Below, piece after piece: positions 8,588-17,760 of a DNA stretch of 41,350 nucleotides. The position numbers and the translations under genes were made by a program. This DNA comes from Sporosarcina sp. E16_8 (GTDB lineage: Bacteria; Bacillota; Bacilli; Bacillales_A; Planococcaceae). Each line of letters begins with the position of its first letter. Position 1 is the stretch's first letter. A model generated the notes under the pieces. That model was given only the letters and a program-made list of their open reading frames with translations. It searched no databases and was not told the origin of the DNA. The DNA lies in the NCBI RefSeq assembly GCF_017347095.1, contig NZ_JADPRZ010000030.1:1-41350 (forward strand). The letters run 5' to 3'.

Positions 8588-9232
8588 ATGAAAAAATGGG
8601 AAAACCTAATACGTCTTAAAGAGTCTGGACTGATAGCTGTTATCCGTAGCCCAAAGCAGTCGCAAATACAGTCTATTGCTGAAGCGCTTGTAGAGGGAGG
8701 CGTAGGAGCTTTGGAAATTACGTTGGATACACCAGGTGCGTTGGAAATGATAAAAAGTCTGAAAGAGAAGTTCAATGATAAAGTCCTTGTTGGGGCAGGT
8801 ACAGTATTAGATGCTGTGTCAGCTAAAGGAGCAATTGATGCAGGCTCGGATTTTATTTTCTCCCCTACTTTTGATGTAAATACGATTCAGCTTACAAATC
8901 GTTACGGGAGAATATCGATTCCTGGCGTGATGACACCCACCGAAATTCTTCAAGCATACTCTGCAGGAGCAGACTTGGTAAAAGTATTTCCAGGAGAGTC
9001 GTTAGGCGTAAATTATCTTAAAGATTTGCAAGGACCATTGGGACATATACCAATGATGCCTACTGGCGGAGTAACTTTGGAGAACGTTGAGCAGTTCATA
9101 AAAAATGGTGCGATTGCTGTAGGTGTGGGGGGATCTTTACTTGATGCGAATGCAATTGCAGAAAAGCGTTATGATGTATTAACCCAAATTGCCAAAGCGT
9201 TCATCTGTAAAATTCAGAATGCTAGAGTTTAA
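8588..9232 (+). CDS. eda: KDPG/KDPGal aldolase
   Basis: The 214-residue class I aldolase is of the KDPG/KHG family. The Schiff-base Lys is K132 in DLVKVFPG. Glu43 (ALEIT) corresponds to the general acid/base, and Arg20 (AVIR) to the phosphate or carboxylate contact. It cleaves 2-keto-3-deoxy-6-phosphogluconate or -galactonate to pyruvate and glyceraldehyde-3-phosphate. It starts 21 bp after the kinase gene and 37 bp before dgoD, forming a compact catabolic trio. Confidence 0.92.
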   Translation: MKKWENLIRLKESGLIAVIRSPKQSQIQSIAEALVEGGVGALEITLDTPGALEMIKSLKEKFNDKVLVGAGTVLDAVSAKGAIDAGSDFIFSPTFDVNTIQLTNRYGRISIPGVMTPTEILQAYSAGADLVKVFPGESLGVNYLKDLQGPLGHIPMMPTGGVTLENVEQFIKNGAIAVGVGGSLLDANAIAEKRYDVLTQIAKAFICKIQNARV

Positions 9233-9269
9233 GTGGTAACAAGAAAAGTTGGTAATAGGAGGTTTGAAA

Positions 9270-10418
9270 GTGAAGATTACTAAAATAGAAACATTCATTG
9301 TTCCACCAAGATGGTTATTTCTAAAAATCGAAACAGATGAAGGTATTGTCGGATGGGGAGAGCCAATCGTAGAAGGTCGTGCAGCTACAGTTCAAGCTGC
9401 CGTCAAAGAATTGAGCGAGTATGTAATTGGTAAAGACCCTCTCCGAATAGAAGATCATTGGCAAGTGATGTATAGGGCCGGTTTTTACCGTGGAGGCCCA
9501 ATCTTAATGAGTGCAATTGCGGGAATTGACCAGGCACTATGGGATATAAAAGGGAAATTTCACAATGCACCAATTTCGGAGTTAATGGGTGGTGCATGTC
9601 GAGATTCTGTTCGAGTATATTCTTGGATTGGTGGAGACCGGCCAAACGATGTAGGGAAAGCGGCTAAACAGGCAGTAGAAGCTGGATTTACTGCAGTTAA
9701 AATGAACGGGACTGAAGAGTTGCAGTATATTGACTCCTATCAAAAAATTGATGAGGCGGTCGAAAGAATTGCAGCTGTACGTGAGGCTGTTGGGGACTAC
9801 ATTGGTATAGGAATTGACTTTCATGGACGGGTCCATAAACCGATGGCAAAAGTACTAGTCAAGGAGCTAGAGCAGTTTAGGCCAATGTTCATTGAGGAGC
9901 CGGTATTACCTGAGAATAATGAAGCGCTTCGTGAAATCGCACACGCAACGAATATTCCAATTGCCACTGGAGAGCGCATGTTTTCTAAATGGGATTTTAA
10001 AAAGTTGCTTTCGGATGGCTATGTAGATATTATACAACCTGATCTATCGCATGCTGGGGGAATTACTGAATGCAAGAAGATATTCGCGATGGCGGAAGCT
10101 TATGATGTTGCGGTTGCACCTCATTGTCCACTCGGACCGATTGCGCTAGCATCATGTCTTCAAGTAGACGCCACCTCGCATAATGTATTTATCCAAGAAC
10201 AAAGTTTAGGTATCCATTATAACCAAGGTAGTGATTTGCTTGATTATTTAAATGACCCAAAAGTATTTGACTATAAAGATGGTTATGTCGATATGTTAAA
10301 AGGGCCGGGACTTGGTATTTCAATAAACGAAGAATTTGTAAAGGAACAAGCTAAAATTGGTCATAGTTGGAAAAACCCTGTGTGGCGCCATAAAGATGGA
10401 ACTATTGCGGAGTGGTAA
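9270..10418 (+). CDS. dgoD: D-galactonate dehydratase (enolase superfamily)
   Basis: The start is GTG at 9270, 6 bp after AGGAGG, giving 382 residues, the same length as E. coli DgoD; a longer start at 9249 would put the ribosome site inside the gene. With this start the metal ligands fall at D183, E209 and E235, and the acid/base pair at H185 and H285. These match DgoD numbering as I know it. The C-terminus [11 protein letters not shown] is also DgoD-like. It dehydrates D-galactonate to 2-keto-3-deoxy-D-galactonate. With the upstream kinase and aldolase it makes a complete De Ley-Doudoroff pathway, with the TRAP system as probable importer. Related mandelate-racemase-subgroup enzymes act on other sugar acids, but the residue-for-residue match makes galactonate most likely. 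Confidence 0.93.
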   Translation: MKITKIETFIVPPRWLFLKIETDEGIVGWGEPIVEGRAATVQAAVKELSEYVIGKDPLRIEDHWQVMYRAGFYRGGPILMSAIAGIDQALWDIKGKFHNAPISELMGGACRDSVRVYSWIGGDRPNDVGKAAKQAVEAGFTAVKMNGTEELQYIDSYQKIDEAVERIAAVREAVGDYIGIGIDFHGRVHKPMAKVLVKELEQFRPMFIEEPVLPENNEALREIAHATNIPIATGERMFSKWDFKKLLSDGYVDIIQPDLSHAGGITECKKIFAMAEAYDVAVAPHCPLGPIALASCLQVDATSHNVFIQEQSLGIHYNQGSDLLDYLNDPKVFDYKDGYVDMLKGPGLGISINEEFVKEQAKIGHSWKNPVWRHKDGTIAEW

Positions 10419-10497
10419 TAATGGAAAGAGTGTATTTGCCCAAGCAATTATCTATTAGATTTTTATTTACTGCCAAGCATAATGTTAGCTGAAACAC

Positions 10498-10512
10498 TGA
10501 AAACCAATTTCA
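10498..10512. promoter_or_regulatory. Third TGAAA-N5-TTTCA palindrome (internal operator)
   Basis: CTGAAAACCAATTTCAG (10497-10513) has 6-bp arms and the same TGAAA-N5-TTTCA spacing as the palindrome at 3954-3968. It lies in the gap between dgoD and the hydroxyacid dehydrogenase gene, consistent with a second RpiR-controlled start inside the island. Confidence 0.45.
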
Positions 10513-10563
10513 GCAATGCATTCCTACAAAGTCTATTAGATAGAGTAAAAAGGAGTGGCTAAA

Positions 10564-11559
10564 ATGAGCCGTTATAAAGTTATTGTTACCGATTACGAAT
10601 ACACAACATTTGCACCCGAACAAGAAGTGTTAAGTAAAATCGGCATTGAGTTAACGTTTAAACAGTGTCGCACGGAAGAGGATGTAATTGCTGAATGTAA
10701 AGATGCAGATGCGCTTATTAGCCAATACGCTCCAATTTCTCGTAGAGTTATTGAAAGCTTAGAAAAGTGTAAAGTCATTGCTCGTTATGGTGTGGGATTT
10801 AATACGATTGATATTGATGCGGCAACTGAAATGGGAATTATGGTAGGAAATGTAACTGACTACTGCTTGGATGAAGTATCAGATCACACAATTGCACTGC
10901 TCCTTTCAAGCGCACGAAAAATAACGAAACTAAATAATGCCGTGAAGAGTGGAACGTGGGACTTCAATGTAGGAATACCAATTTTTCGACTAAGAGGACG
11001 CACCCTTGGTCTCGTTGGATTCGGAAATATCCCGCAAATGGTTGCAAAGAAAGCACAAGCATTTGGCTTGACTGTAATTGCTTATGATCCATTTGTGTCT
11101 GAAGTAATAGCGCATGAAATGGATGTAAAGCTCGTAACATTAGAAGAGCTATGTAAACAATCGGACTATGTATCTATTCATGTTCCGTTAAATAAGCATA
11201 CTGAGGGCATGATTAGTTATGATCAATTCAATAAAATGAAAAAAGAAGCATTTATTATTAACACTTCCCGTGGTCCAATTATTGATGAAAAAGCACTTAT
11301 TAATGCATTAGTAGAAGAGAAAATAGCAGGGGCAGGACTAGATGTACTAGAAGTTGAACCTATTGATCCAAACAACCCTCTATTAAAAATGGATAATGTC
11401 ATTATCACCCCCCACGGTGCGTTCTATTCTGATGAGGCAGAAGCTGAATTAAAACGGAAAACTGCGCAAAATGTTGCAGATGTATTATCCGGTTATTATC
11501 CAGTATACCTTGTCAACAAAGAAGTAAAAGAGAAGGTGAACCTAAAGGAACGGATATAA
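10564..11559 (+). CDS. D-isomer-specific 2-hydroxyacid dehydrogenase (CtBP-like)
   Basis: The ATG at 10564 (331 residues) is preferred; the GTG at 10555 directly abuts the AAAAGGAG site. The NAD-binding motif is GLVGFGNIPQMVAKK. The catalytic residues are the Arg in NTSRGPIID, the Glu in EVEPIDPNNP and the His in TPHGAFYS. The family oxidises or reduces 2-hydroxy/2-keto acids with NAD(P)H. In a sugar-acid operon it may interconvert a 2-keto sugar acid and its hydroxy form, or dispose of a side product such as glycerate or glycolate; the substrate is unknown. A candidate operator (10498-10512) lies in its upstream gap. Confidence 0.85.
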   Translation: MSRYKVIVTDYEYTTFAPEQEVLSKIGIELTFKQCRTEEDVIAECKDADALISQYAPISRRVIESLEKCKVIARYGVGFNTIDIDAATEMGIMVGNVTDYCLDEVSDHTIALLLSSARKITKLNNAVKSGTWDFNVGIPIFRLRGRTLGLVGFGNIPQMVAKKAQAFGLTVIAYDPFVSEVIAHEMDVKLVTLEELCKQSDYVSIHVPLNKHTEGMISYDQFNKMKKEAFIINTSRGPIIDEKALINALVEEKIAGAGLDVLEVEPIDPNNPLLKMDNVIITPHGAFYSDEAEAELKRKTAQNVADVLSGYYPVYLVNKEVKEKVNLKERI

Positions 11560-11616
11560 AATTAGTTGGTGTCTAACGAACGTCAATTTGTAATTTATAT
11601 TTAGGGGGAGACGTGA

Positions 11617-11889
11617 ATGGAGAAAAGTGTTAGCAAAACTATTGTTGTAAATATATCAGAGAATGTAACGATTGTTGAAGTAAGTAAGGCTACACAGAAG
11701 TATCAATCAGAAATCTATCTAAAGAAGAATGTGAATGGATCAATTTATGAAATAAATTTAAAAAGCTTTCTTGGATTGATTACATTACAGCTTAGGAACG
11801 GCGACCATTTATTTGTTAAGGTCGTTGGAGAAGATTGTGAAAAGGCGTTAGAAGAGGTAGTCGGCTATCTTAGTGAAAATGATAAATAG
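11617..11889 (+). CDS. HPr-like protein lacking the catalytic histidine
   Basis: The 90-residue protein begins at ATG 11617 after AGGGGGAG. It has an HPr-type layout: a first strand (KTIVVN), a helix, YQSEIYL, then INLKSFLGLITLQLRNGDHLFVKVVGED and a final helix. Ser50 lies in LKSFLGL, aligning with the LKSIMGV segment that holds regulatory Ser46 of HPr. The region that should hold His15 (G-x-H-A-R-P) reads ISENVTIVEVSKATQ, about three residues shorter, with no His or Arg. It therefore cannot carry the PTS phosphoryl group. By analogy with Crh, which also lacks His15, it could be a Ser-phosphorylated regulatory partner; that is inference. No PTS gene is nearby. Confidence 0.7.
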   Translation: MEKSVSKTIVVNISENVTIVEVSKATQKYQSEIYLKKNVNGSIYEINLKSFLGLITLQLRNGDHLFVKVVGEDCEKALEEVVGYLSENDK

Positions 11890-12050
11890 AAGAAAAGAGA
11901 TATACGAAAAAATGGGCTAGTAAATTCAAAAAGTATTGGTAAAGAAAAAACTGAGCAATAACTTCAGAGTATTGCGGTCAATTCCTATCAACTCATATGG
12001 AACTATTTAATCTGTATATTTATTTAATATGTGAAAAGGAGAATGTAATT

Positions 12051-13517
12051 ATGCGAGTACTATCAAAAGAAAAAGTATATAAAAACCTGATTAACAACGA
12101 ATGGGTAGAATCATCTTCTCAGGAGACGATTAGAAGTATCAGCCCGTTAAATAAAGAAAATGTAGTAGGTTATGTCCAAAATTCGAAAAAAGAAGACTTA
12201 GAGAAAACAGTAAATGCAGCGCATGAAGCAAAAAAGGCATGGAGAAAAATTGGTCAAGCTGCCAGAGGGCAATATTTGTTTAAAGTTGCAAACATTCTCG
12301 AAGAAAACATAGATGACATCGCTGAAACAATGACTAGAGAAATGGGTAAAACACTTCCGGAAGCAAAAGGAGAAACTGCGCGCGGCGTTGCGATTCTTCG
12401 GTACTACGCTGGTGAAGGGATGAGAAAGGATGGGGATGTAATTCCATCTACCGATAAAGATGCGCTTATGTTTACGAAACGAATGCCACTTGGAGTTGTT
12501 GGTATCATTACACCGTGGAACTTCCCCGTCGCTATACCAATTTGGAAAATTGCACCTGCACTTGTTTATGGCAATACAGTCGTATTTAAACCAGCTACCG
12601 AAGCTGCTGTAACGGCTGCGAAAGTAGTAGATTGTTTCGTTAAAGCAGGGCTGCCAGCTGGAGTACTGAACTTCATCACAGGTGCAGGTTCAGTAATTGG
12701 TCAGGATTTGATAGATCACCCATTACTAAATGGGATTACATTTACTGGTTCTGAAAATGTGGGTGAAGGTGTAGCGAAATCTGCATCAGCACGGGGGATT
12801 AAGTTTCAATTGGAAATGGGTGGGAAAAACCCGGTTATTGTTACAAAAGACGCCGATATTGATGCAGCAGTAGAAGCTGTAATTAGCGGAGCTTTCCGTT
12901 CATCGGGTCAGAAATGTACAGCCTCAAGCCGCGTAATTGTAGATGAGCAAATTTACGATGTTTTCGTAGACAAGCTGATCACAGAAACAAAAAAAATCAC
13001 TGTAGGAGACGCGCTAAAAGAAGGAATTTGGATGGGACCGTCGGCTAGCGAAAGTCAGTTTAATACAGTGAAACAGTATATTGAAGTCGGGAAAGAGGAA
13101 GGAGCTACTCTATTAGTGGGGGGGGAGGTCTTAACTGGCGAGGAATTTGACAAAGGATTTTACATTACACCAGCCATTTTCGGTGATGTGCAATCAGATA
13201 TGAGAATTGCTCAAGAAGAAATTTTCGGGCCAGTTATTGCATTGCTTCGCGCAACAGATTTGGAAAACGCAATTGAAATTGCTAATGATACAAAATACGG
13301 ATTGAGTGCATCAATCTTTACGACTAATATTGCATCTATCCTTGAATTCATTGATGAAATTGAGGTAGGTTTGGTTCGTATTAATGCGGAAAGCGCCGGA
13401 GTTGAACTACAAGCACCATTTGGGGGAATGAAAGCATCGAGTACTGGGTCACGTGAGCAAGGACAAGCGGCAATCGAATTCTATACGGCTATCAAAACTG
13501 TTTTTATTAAAGGTTGA
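12051..13517 (+). CDS. Aldehyde dehydrogenase, alpha-ketoglutarate-semialdehyde type
   Basis: The start is ATG 12051 ([12 protein letters not shown]), 488 residues, preceded by AAAAGGAG; the longer frame from 11997 has no ribosome site. The catalytic Cys289 is in [10 protein letters not shown] and the general base Glu255 in LEMGGKNP. The NAD-binding region contains [10 protein letters not shown] and FTGSENVG. Length and context (IlvD/Edd dehydratase and FAH-family protein downstream) fit 2,5-dioxopentanoate dehydrogenase, which makes alpha-ketoglutarate as the last step of Weimberg-type pentonate or hexarate degradation. ALDH substrate assignments from sequence alone are weak; the pathway context carries this one. 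Confidence 0.85.
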   Translation: MRVLSKEKVYKNLINNEWVESSSQETIRSISPLNKENVVGYVQNSKKEDLEKTVNAAHEAKKAWRKIGQAARGQYLFKVANILEENIDDIAETMTREMGKTLPEAKGETARGVAILRYYAGEGMRKDGDVIPSTDKDALMFTKRMPLGVVGIITPWNFPVAIPIWKIAPALVYGNTVVFKPATEAAVTAAKVVDCFVKAGLPAGVLNFITGAGSVIGQDLIDHPLLNGITFTGSENVGEGVAKSASARGIKFQLEMGGKNPVIVTKDADIDAAVEAVISGAFRSSGQKCTASSRVIVDEQIYDVFVDKLITETKKITVGDALKEGIWMGPSASESQFNTVKQYIEVGKEEGATLLVGGEVLTGEEFDKGFYITPAIFGDVQSDMRIAQEEIFGPVIALLRATDLENAIEIANDTKYGLSASIFTTNIASILEFIDEIEVGLVRINAESAGVELQAPFGGMKASSTGSREQGQAAIEFYTAIKTVFIKG

Positions 13518-13604
13518 TTATTAACAAAAGGAGAAGCTGGTTTAGGAGCTTTACGGAAATATATAACAGAGTATTCCTTCAACTGAGAGAAAGGAGTTTT
13601 TACT

Positions 13605-15815
13605 ATGTCAGTTCAATTTCCAAAAATCACAAACTCTATCAATCCATATAGAGATAATGTTCAGGGGAAAGCTAATGAACCAATAACGGTCGCGGGAATA
13701 CTAGATAGAGCAAAGCTGATTTTAGGCGCAGAGTATATAGGGGGAACGCCAGACTGGTCGTTAGATGAAATATATAATCGTTTGGAAGAAAATGCACCGC
13801 GAATCGCAATAATTGGCGGATCGGCTGATCATCCAGCCCATATTATGGATTATAAAACATCATCACATGCTGCTATTCGGATATGGCAAAATGGTGGGGT
13901 GCCCTTTTACTTTTCCACGCCTGTAATGTGTGACGGAACTGCTCAAAGTAACCAAGGGATGAGTTATTCCTTGCAAAGCAGAAATGCAGTGGCGCAAATG
14001 GTAGTGAACCAATTAGAGGCTCACAGTTATCACGGCGCATTTGTTTTGCAAGGATGTGATAAGCAACCTTTAGGTGTTGTAAGTGCGTTGGCGCATTTAG
14101 ACCGTCTCCGACAATATCGGGGTGAAGCTCCTTTCTTCGCGACTTTTGCCCCTGCACATGTTTTGCAAGGCGGAACTATTCCAGAAGATTTAATGATTGA
14201 GTTTAATCAATTGGCGGAAAAGGCAATAGAATTAGGTGCTACTGATATTGCGGATGATTTAAGAGATGCAATGGATTATATTTTACAATGCACATCTAAC
14301 ACTGCCTTTCAAGGAGTGTTACAACGTGCTGTTGAAAGAGGCATTGTGTCTAAAGAGGCCCACAAAGATTATGAAAAACGCTTGGCTATAGCGACTTGTG
14401 ACGGTAGCGGTGGTGTGTGTGCGTTTAATGGAACTGGGAATAGTTCTCGGCATTTAGTTGCAGGTATGGGGCTTGTACATCCAACACTTGAATTACTAAC
14501 GAGCGCACCTAACCAGGCGCAAGTAAACGAAGGTGTAGACAGTTTAGCTAAAATGATCAATGATCCAGTATTTGGTGTTGCAAACATTATGGCTACAAAT
14601 ATACGGAATGCAATCCGTATCCACAGCTCTTCAGGCGGTTCTACCAATTTAATAATGCATATTGTTGCTGGAATGCTATATGGCGGATATAAATTTAGTC
14701 TTCAAGATTTGAATGATATTCATCATTCCCATCCAGTCCCAGACTTATTTAATTATAGCCTAACAGAAGGTCGTGATATCTTCTCGCTAGCAATGCAATG
14801 TTGTGACGGCGATAGCAAAGGAATGGAATCATTGTTCTACGAACTATTAGAGAACGGTGTACCTATGGATGTGGATGCTCCAACGGTAACGGGTCAAACA
14901 TGGAAAGAAAGACTCCAGGACGGAAATGGATTATCGGCTGACAATGTAACTGAGAACCCTGTTATCTTATCCACACCGCGTAGATCGTTTAGTGGAGTAG
15001 ATGTCCTCACTGGTAATTTTTTTGAAAGTGCCGTTGTGAAAATTAGTGGGATGCCAACTCAGCAATTGAATCAATTTGATAAGAAAGTTGCATTTGTTTT
15101 ATATTATACAAATGAAGATGACGCGAATAATGGTCTATTAGATTTTGAATTACTATCCAAGTTGAAAACAGAAAAATGTTTCAGTTATGAAAACTTATTG
15201 TCAATGTTGAATGTGAATGCTCCAGATAAGTATGAGGAAAATAAAGACCTTGATTACGAGGAATTATTCGACGTCATGGTAGATAAACATATTATGAAAA
15301 TCGCAATTACTATAGCAGGACAAGGGCCAATCGCATTTGGAATGCCTGAAATTTTCACACCGATGCAACATATAAACGCTAACCGTAAACTCAAACGACT
15401 GGCAGTACTCATTAGTGATGGTCGTTACTCGGGAGTTACATATGGTGCGGCAATTGGTCATATGACTCCAGAAGCAATTGAAGATGGGGGGATCCTCTAT
15501 TTGCAAACGGGAGACCTGTTATATTTGGACTTAATAGGAAACCAAGTTAACTTTATTGATGCGGATAAATTTAATGAAGGAACATTATCATTTTCATTTG
15601 ATACTATTCGGGATAGCAGAAGTCACCTAGCCCAAGAACGACTTGGGAAAATGTTGAAACGTCAACGATCCGTCGCGGCTAGCAACCGGATTGTAGGGCA
15701 TACCGATGCAGCAAATGGGGTAGTCCCAATTATTGTGGCTGAAGAGGCCCAATTAGATTACCGAAAAGATGTGTTATTCCCGAAGGATAAAAAGCAGACA
15801 ATTACCTCACAGTAA
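13605..15815 (+). CDS. Large IlvD/Edd-family sugar-acid dehydratase
   Basis: The 736-residue protein belongs to the IlvD/Edd family of Fe-S dehydratases. Candidate cluster ligands are Cys109 (VMCDGT), Cys151 (QGCDKQPLG) and Cys265 or Cys272 in the CDGSGGVCAFNGTGN segment. The C-terminal ISDGRYSG motif and GHMTPEA follow the family pattern. It is longer than typical IlvD/Edd proteins (about 550-620) and resembles the YjhG/YagF xylonate-dehydratase-like branch. It would convert D-xylonate (or another aldonate) to a 2-keto-3-deoxy acid. The next gene can plausibly dehydrate that product again and the upstream ALDH oxidise it. AGAAAGGAG precedes the ATG. The extra length is partly an insertion between about residues 500 and 560. 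Confidence 0.87.
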   Translation: MSVQFPKITNSINPYRDNVQGKANEPITVAGILDRAKLILGAEYIGGTPDWSLDEIYNRLEENAPRIAIIGGSADHPAHIMDYKTSSHAAIRIWQNGGVPFYFSTPVMCDGTAQSNQGMSYSLQSRNAVAQMVVNQLEAHSYHGAFVLQGCDKQPLGVVSALAHLDRLRQYRGEAPFFATFAPAHVLQGGTIPEDLMIEFNQLAEKAIELGATDIADDLRDAMDYILQCTSNTAFQGVLQRAVERGIVSKEAHKDYEKRLAIATCDGSGGVCAFNGTGNSSRHLVAGMGLVHPTLELLTSAPNQAQVNEGVDSLAKMINDPVFGVANIMATNIRNAIRIHSSSGGSTNLIMHIVAGMLYGGYKFSLQDLNDIHHSHPVPDLFNYSLTEGRDIFSLAMQCCDGDSKGMESLFYELLENGVPMDVDAPTVTGQTWKERLQDGNGLSADNVTENPVILSTPRRSFSGVDVLTGNFFESAVVKISGMPTQQLNQFDKKVAFVLYYTNEDDANNGLLDFELLSKLKTEKCFSYENLLSMLNVNAPDKYEENKDLDYEELFDVMVDKHIMKIAITIAGQGPIAFGMPEIFTPMQHINANRKLKRLAVLISDGRYSGVTYGAAIGHMTPEAIEDGGILYLQTGDLLYLDLIGNQVNFIDADKFNEGTLSFSFDTIRDSRSHLAQERLGKMLKRQRSVAASNRIVGHTDAANGVVPIIVAEEAQLDYRKDVLFPKDKKQTITSQ

Positions 15816-15898
15816 AGAGTTAAAACATTGGTTTGGAAATAGGGTTATTTATAGATTTAGTCGATGAAATTAATACTTAAATATAGGGGGAATTATTG

Positions 15899-16798
15899 AT
15901 GAGAATTATTCGTTATATAAATAATCAAAACCAAAAACAATTGGCTGCCGTTAGCAATGAAAATAAGGTATTCGATTTACCATATGAAGATTTTATGTCA
16001 TTGGTTCAACAAGCTAATGAACAAGGGCAAACAGCACTTCAAGTTGTATCGGATATTATCTTTAAAGCCAAGGATGAAAAAGAGTTGGAACAAGTGACGC
16101 TGACAACACCAATCGATGCACCCGAAGTATGGGCAGCCGGCGTTACATATGAGAAAAGTAAAGAGGCCCGTAATTATGAGGCGACTCAAGGAAAATTAGA
16201 TAGCCAAACATTTTACGATAAAGTGTACGATGCTGAACGTCCAGAAATATTCTTTAAATCTACAGCGGCTAGAACAGTCGGACCAAACGAACCTGTTTAT
16301 TTGCGTTCCGATTCTAACTGGCAAATTCCGGAACCAGAACTTGGTCTAGTTATTGATTCAGATGGAACTATACTTGGCTATATTGCGGGAAATGACATGA
16401 GCTGCCGCGATATTGAAGGAGAAAACCCACTTTACCTACCGCAAGCTAAAATATGGAAAAACTCATGCGCTATAGGCCCAGCCATCCTGTTGAAAGATGC
16501 AGTTGAAAATCCATATGACTTGACTATAATTTGCCGTATTTTTAGAAACAATGAAAAAGTATTTGAGGGGGAAGCGCAAGTAAATCAACTAAAACGGAAA
16601 TTAGATGAACTCGTATCATACTTGGTTCTCGACAATGACGTTTTCGCTGGTACAGTCTTACTGACGGGCACGTGCATCGTTCCTCCCAATGATTTTACAC
16701 TTGCCGATAATGATCGGATTGAAATTGAGATTCCTGAAATTGGAATCTTGAATAACCCAGTAAAAGTACAAGGAAAAGTTGCGGTAGAAGTAAAATAA
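15899..16798 (+). CDS. FAH-family protein, probable 2-keto-3-deoxy-pentonate dehydratase
   Basis: The ATG at 15899 (299 residues) lies 8 bp after AGGGGG, better than the TTG at 15896. The C-terminal two-thirds is a fumarylacetoacetate-hydrolase fold. The metal-site pattern is EPELGLVID, then GYIAGNDMSCRDIEGENPLYLPQAK and KIWKNSCAIGP. FAH-family enzymes bind Mg2+ and act on 2-keto acids by hydrolysis, decarboxylation or dehydration. In Weimberg clusters the family member dehydrates 2-keto-3-deoxy-xylonate or -arabinonate to alpha-ketoglutarate semialdehyde. Position directly after an aldonate dehydratase supports that role. An acylpyruvase-like activity is the alternative. Confidence 0.8.
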   Translation: MRIIRYINNQNQKQLAAVSNENKVFDLPYEDFMSLVQQANEQGQTALQVVSDIIFKAKDEKELEQVTLTTPIDAPEVWAAGVTYEKSKEARNYEATQGKLDSQTFYDKVYDAERPEIFFKSTAARTVGPNEPVYLRSDSNWQIPEPELGLVIDSDGTILGYIAGNDMSCRDIEGENPLYLPQAKIWKNSCAIGPAILLKDAVENPYDLTIICRIFRNNEKVFEGEAQVNQLKRKLDELVSYLVLDNDVFAGTVLLTGTCIVPPNDFTLADNDRIEIEIPEIGILNNPVKVQGKVAVEVK

Positions 16799-16846
16799 GT
16801 GACCCGATTATTAAATAACGAAAAACTTATCGAGTATTATAAATCC

Positions 16847-16861
16847 ATGAAAGCGTTTAAT
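16847..16861 (+). promoter_or_regulatory. Candidate catabolite-responsive element (cre)
   Basis: ATGAAAGCGTTTAAT matches 14 of 15 positions of the CcpA consensus WTGNAANCGNWNNCW as I know it. A TATTAT -10-like box lies just upstream near 16835. This suggests a glucose-repressible start for the rpiA-like and SDR genes. Confidence 0.4.
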
Positions 16862-16951
16862 GGAAACATGATCGCCCTTTACATCTTAGTGAGGTAACAG
16901 AAAAAAGGAAGTAGCCTACAGTACTTATTTCCGTAAGCTAGTCATTATTTA

Positions 16952-16999
<48 letters not shown>

Positions 17000-17049
17000 T
17001 CAGTGATTTGTTCAAAGGTATTTGTTAATGGGAAGTAGAGGTGAATCAG

Positions 17050-17736
17050 GTGGATGAACAAAAAAGAGATATACAGAAAAAAATAGCAGGTGAAAAAGCC
17101 GCAGAATATATCAAAGATGGAATGACAATAGGGCTTGGTTCAGGCTCTACAGTATATTGGATGCTGAAAAAACTTGGAGAAATGGTTGAGCAAGGCATGA
17201 ATGTTAAGGGAATTCCTTCTTCCATCCGAACAGAAGCATGGGCCCGAGAATTTGGAATTCCACTTACCGATTTTTCGGAAGTTCAACTACTCGATTTGTC
17301 TATAGATGGTGCTAATGAAATTGATCTACAGTTTAACCTTTCAAAAGGCGGCGGTGGATCATTGGTTCGGGAGAAGATTATCGATGCTAATTCTACAAAG
17401 TTAATTATTATTGCTGATGAATCTAAATTGGTTTCTCAATTGGGGAAGGCTCCTTTGCCGGTAGAAATTCTTCAATTTGGCTGGGAAGTAACCGTAATGA
17501 AAATTGCACAACTCGGATGCAATCCTGTTTTAAGAATTAGAGAAGGGGTAAGTTTCGTTTCCGATAACGGAAATTATATCATCGATTGTAAGTTCGATTC
17601 GATACCGAATCCTGTAAAACTTCATCAAGAATTAAAAGAAATGGTCGGAGTTGTTGAGACTGGTTTATTCATAGGAATGACAGATATAGTGATTCTTGCG
17701 GGTGAAACAGAAGTGAAAGTCATTGAATCGAAATAA
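17050..17736 (+). CDS. rpiA: Ribose-5-phosphate isomerase A-like protein
   Basis: GTG 17050 is preferred because GAGGTGA (17038-17044) precedes it at 5 bp; GTG 17041 would overlap that site. The protein has 228 residues, the usual RpiA length. Family motifs are IGLGSGSTVYWML, GIPSSIRTEAWA, DGANEID, FNLSKGGGGSLVREKI and a DESK segment. E. coli RpiA residues D81, K94 and E103 correspond to D86, K99 and E108 here. D84 is Asn89: DGANE in place of DGADE. RpiA interconverts ribose-5-P and ribulose-5-P. The Asp-to-Asn change and the sugar-acid context leave open a different aldose/ketose phosphate substrate. Confidence 0.85.
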   Translation: MDEQKRDIQKKIAGEKAAEYIKDGMTIGLGSGSTVYWMLKKLGEMVEQGMNVKGIPSSIRTEAWAREFGIPLTDFSEVQLLDLSIDGANEIDLQFNLSKGGGGSLVREKIIDANSTKLIIIADESKLVSQLGKAPLPVEILQFGWEVTVMKIAQLGCNPVLRIREGVSFVSDNGNYIIDCKFDSIPNPVKLHQELKEMVGVVETGLFIGMTDIVILAGETEVKVIESK

Positions 17737-17760
17737 AGTAGAGAGATGTGGGGATGTACA

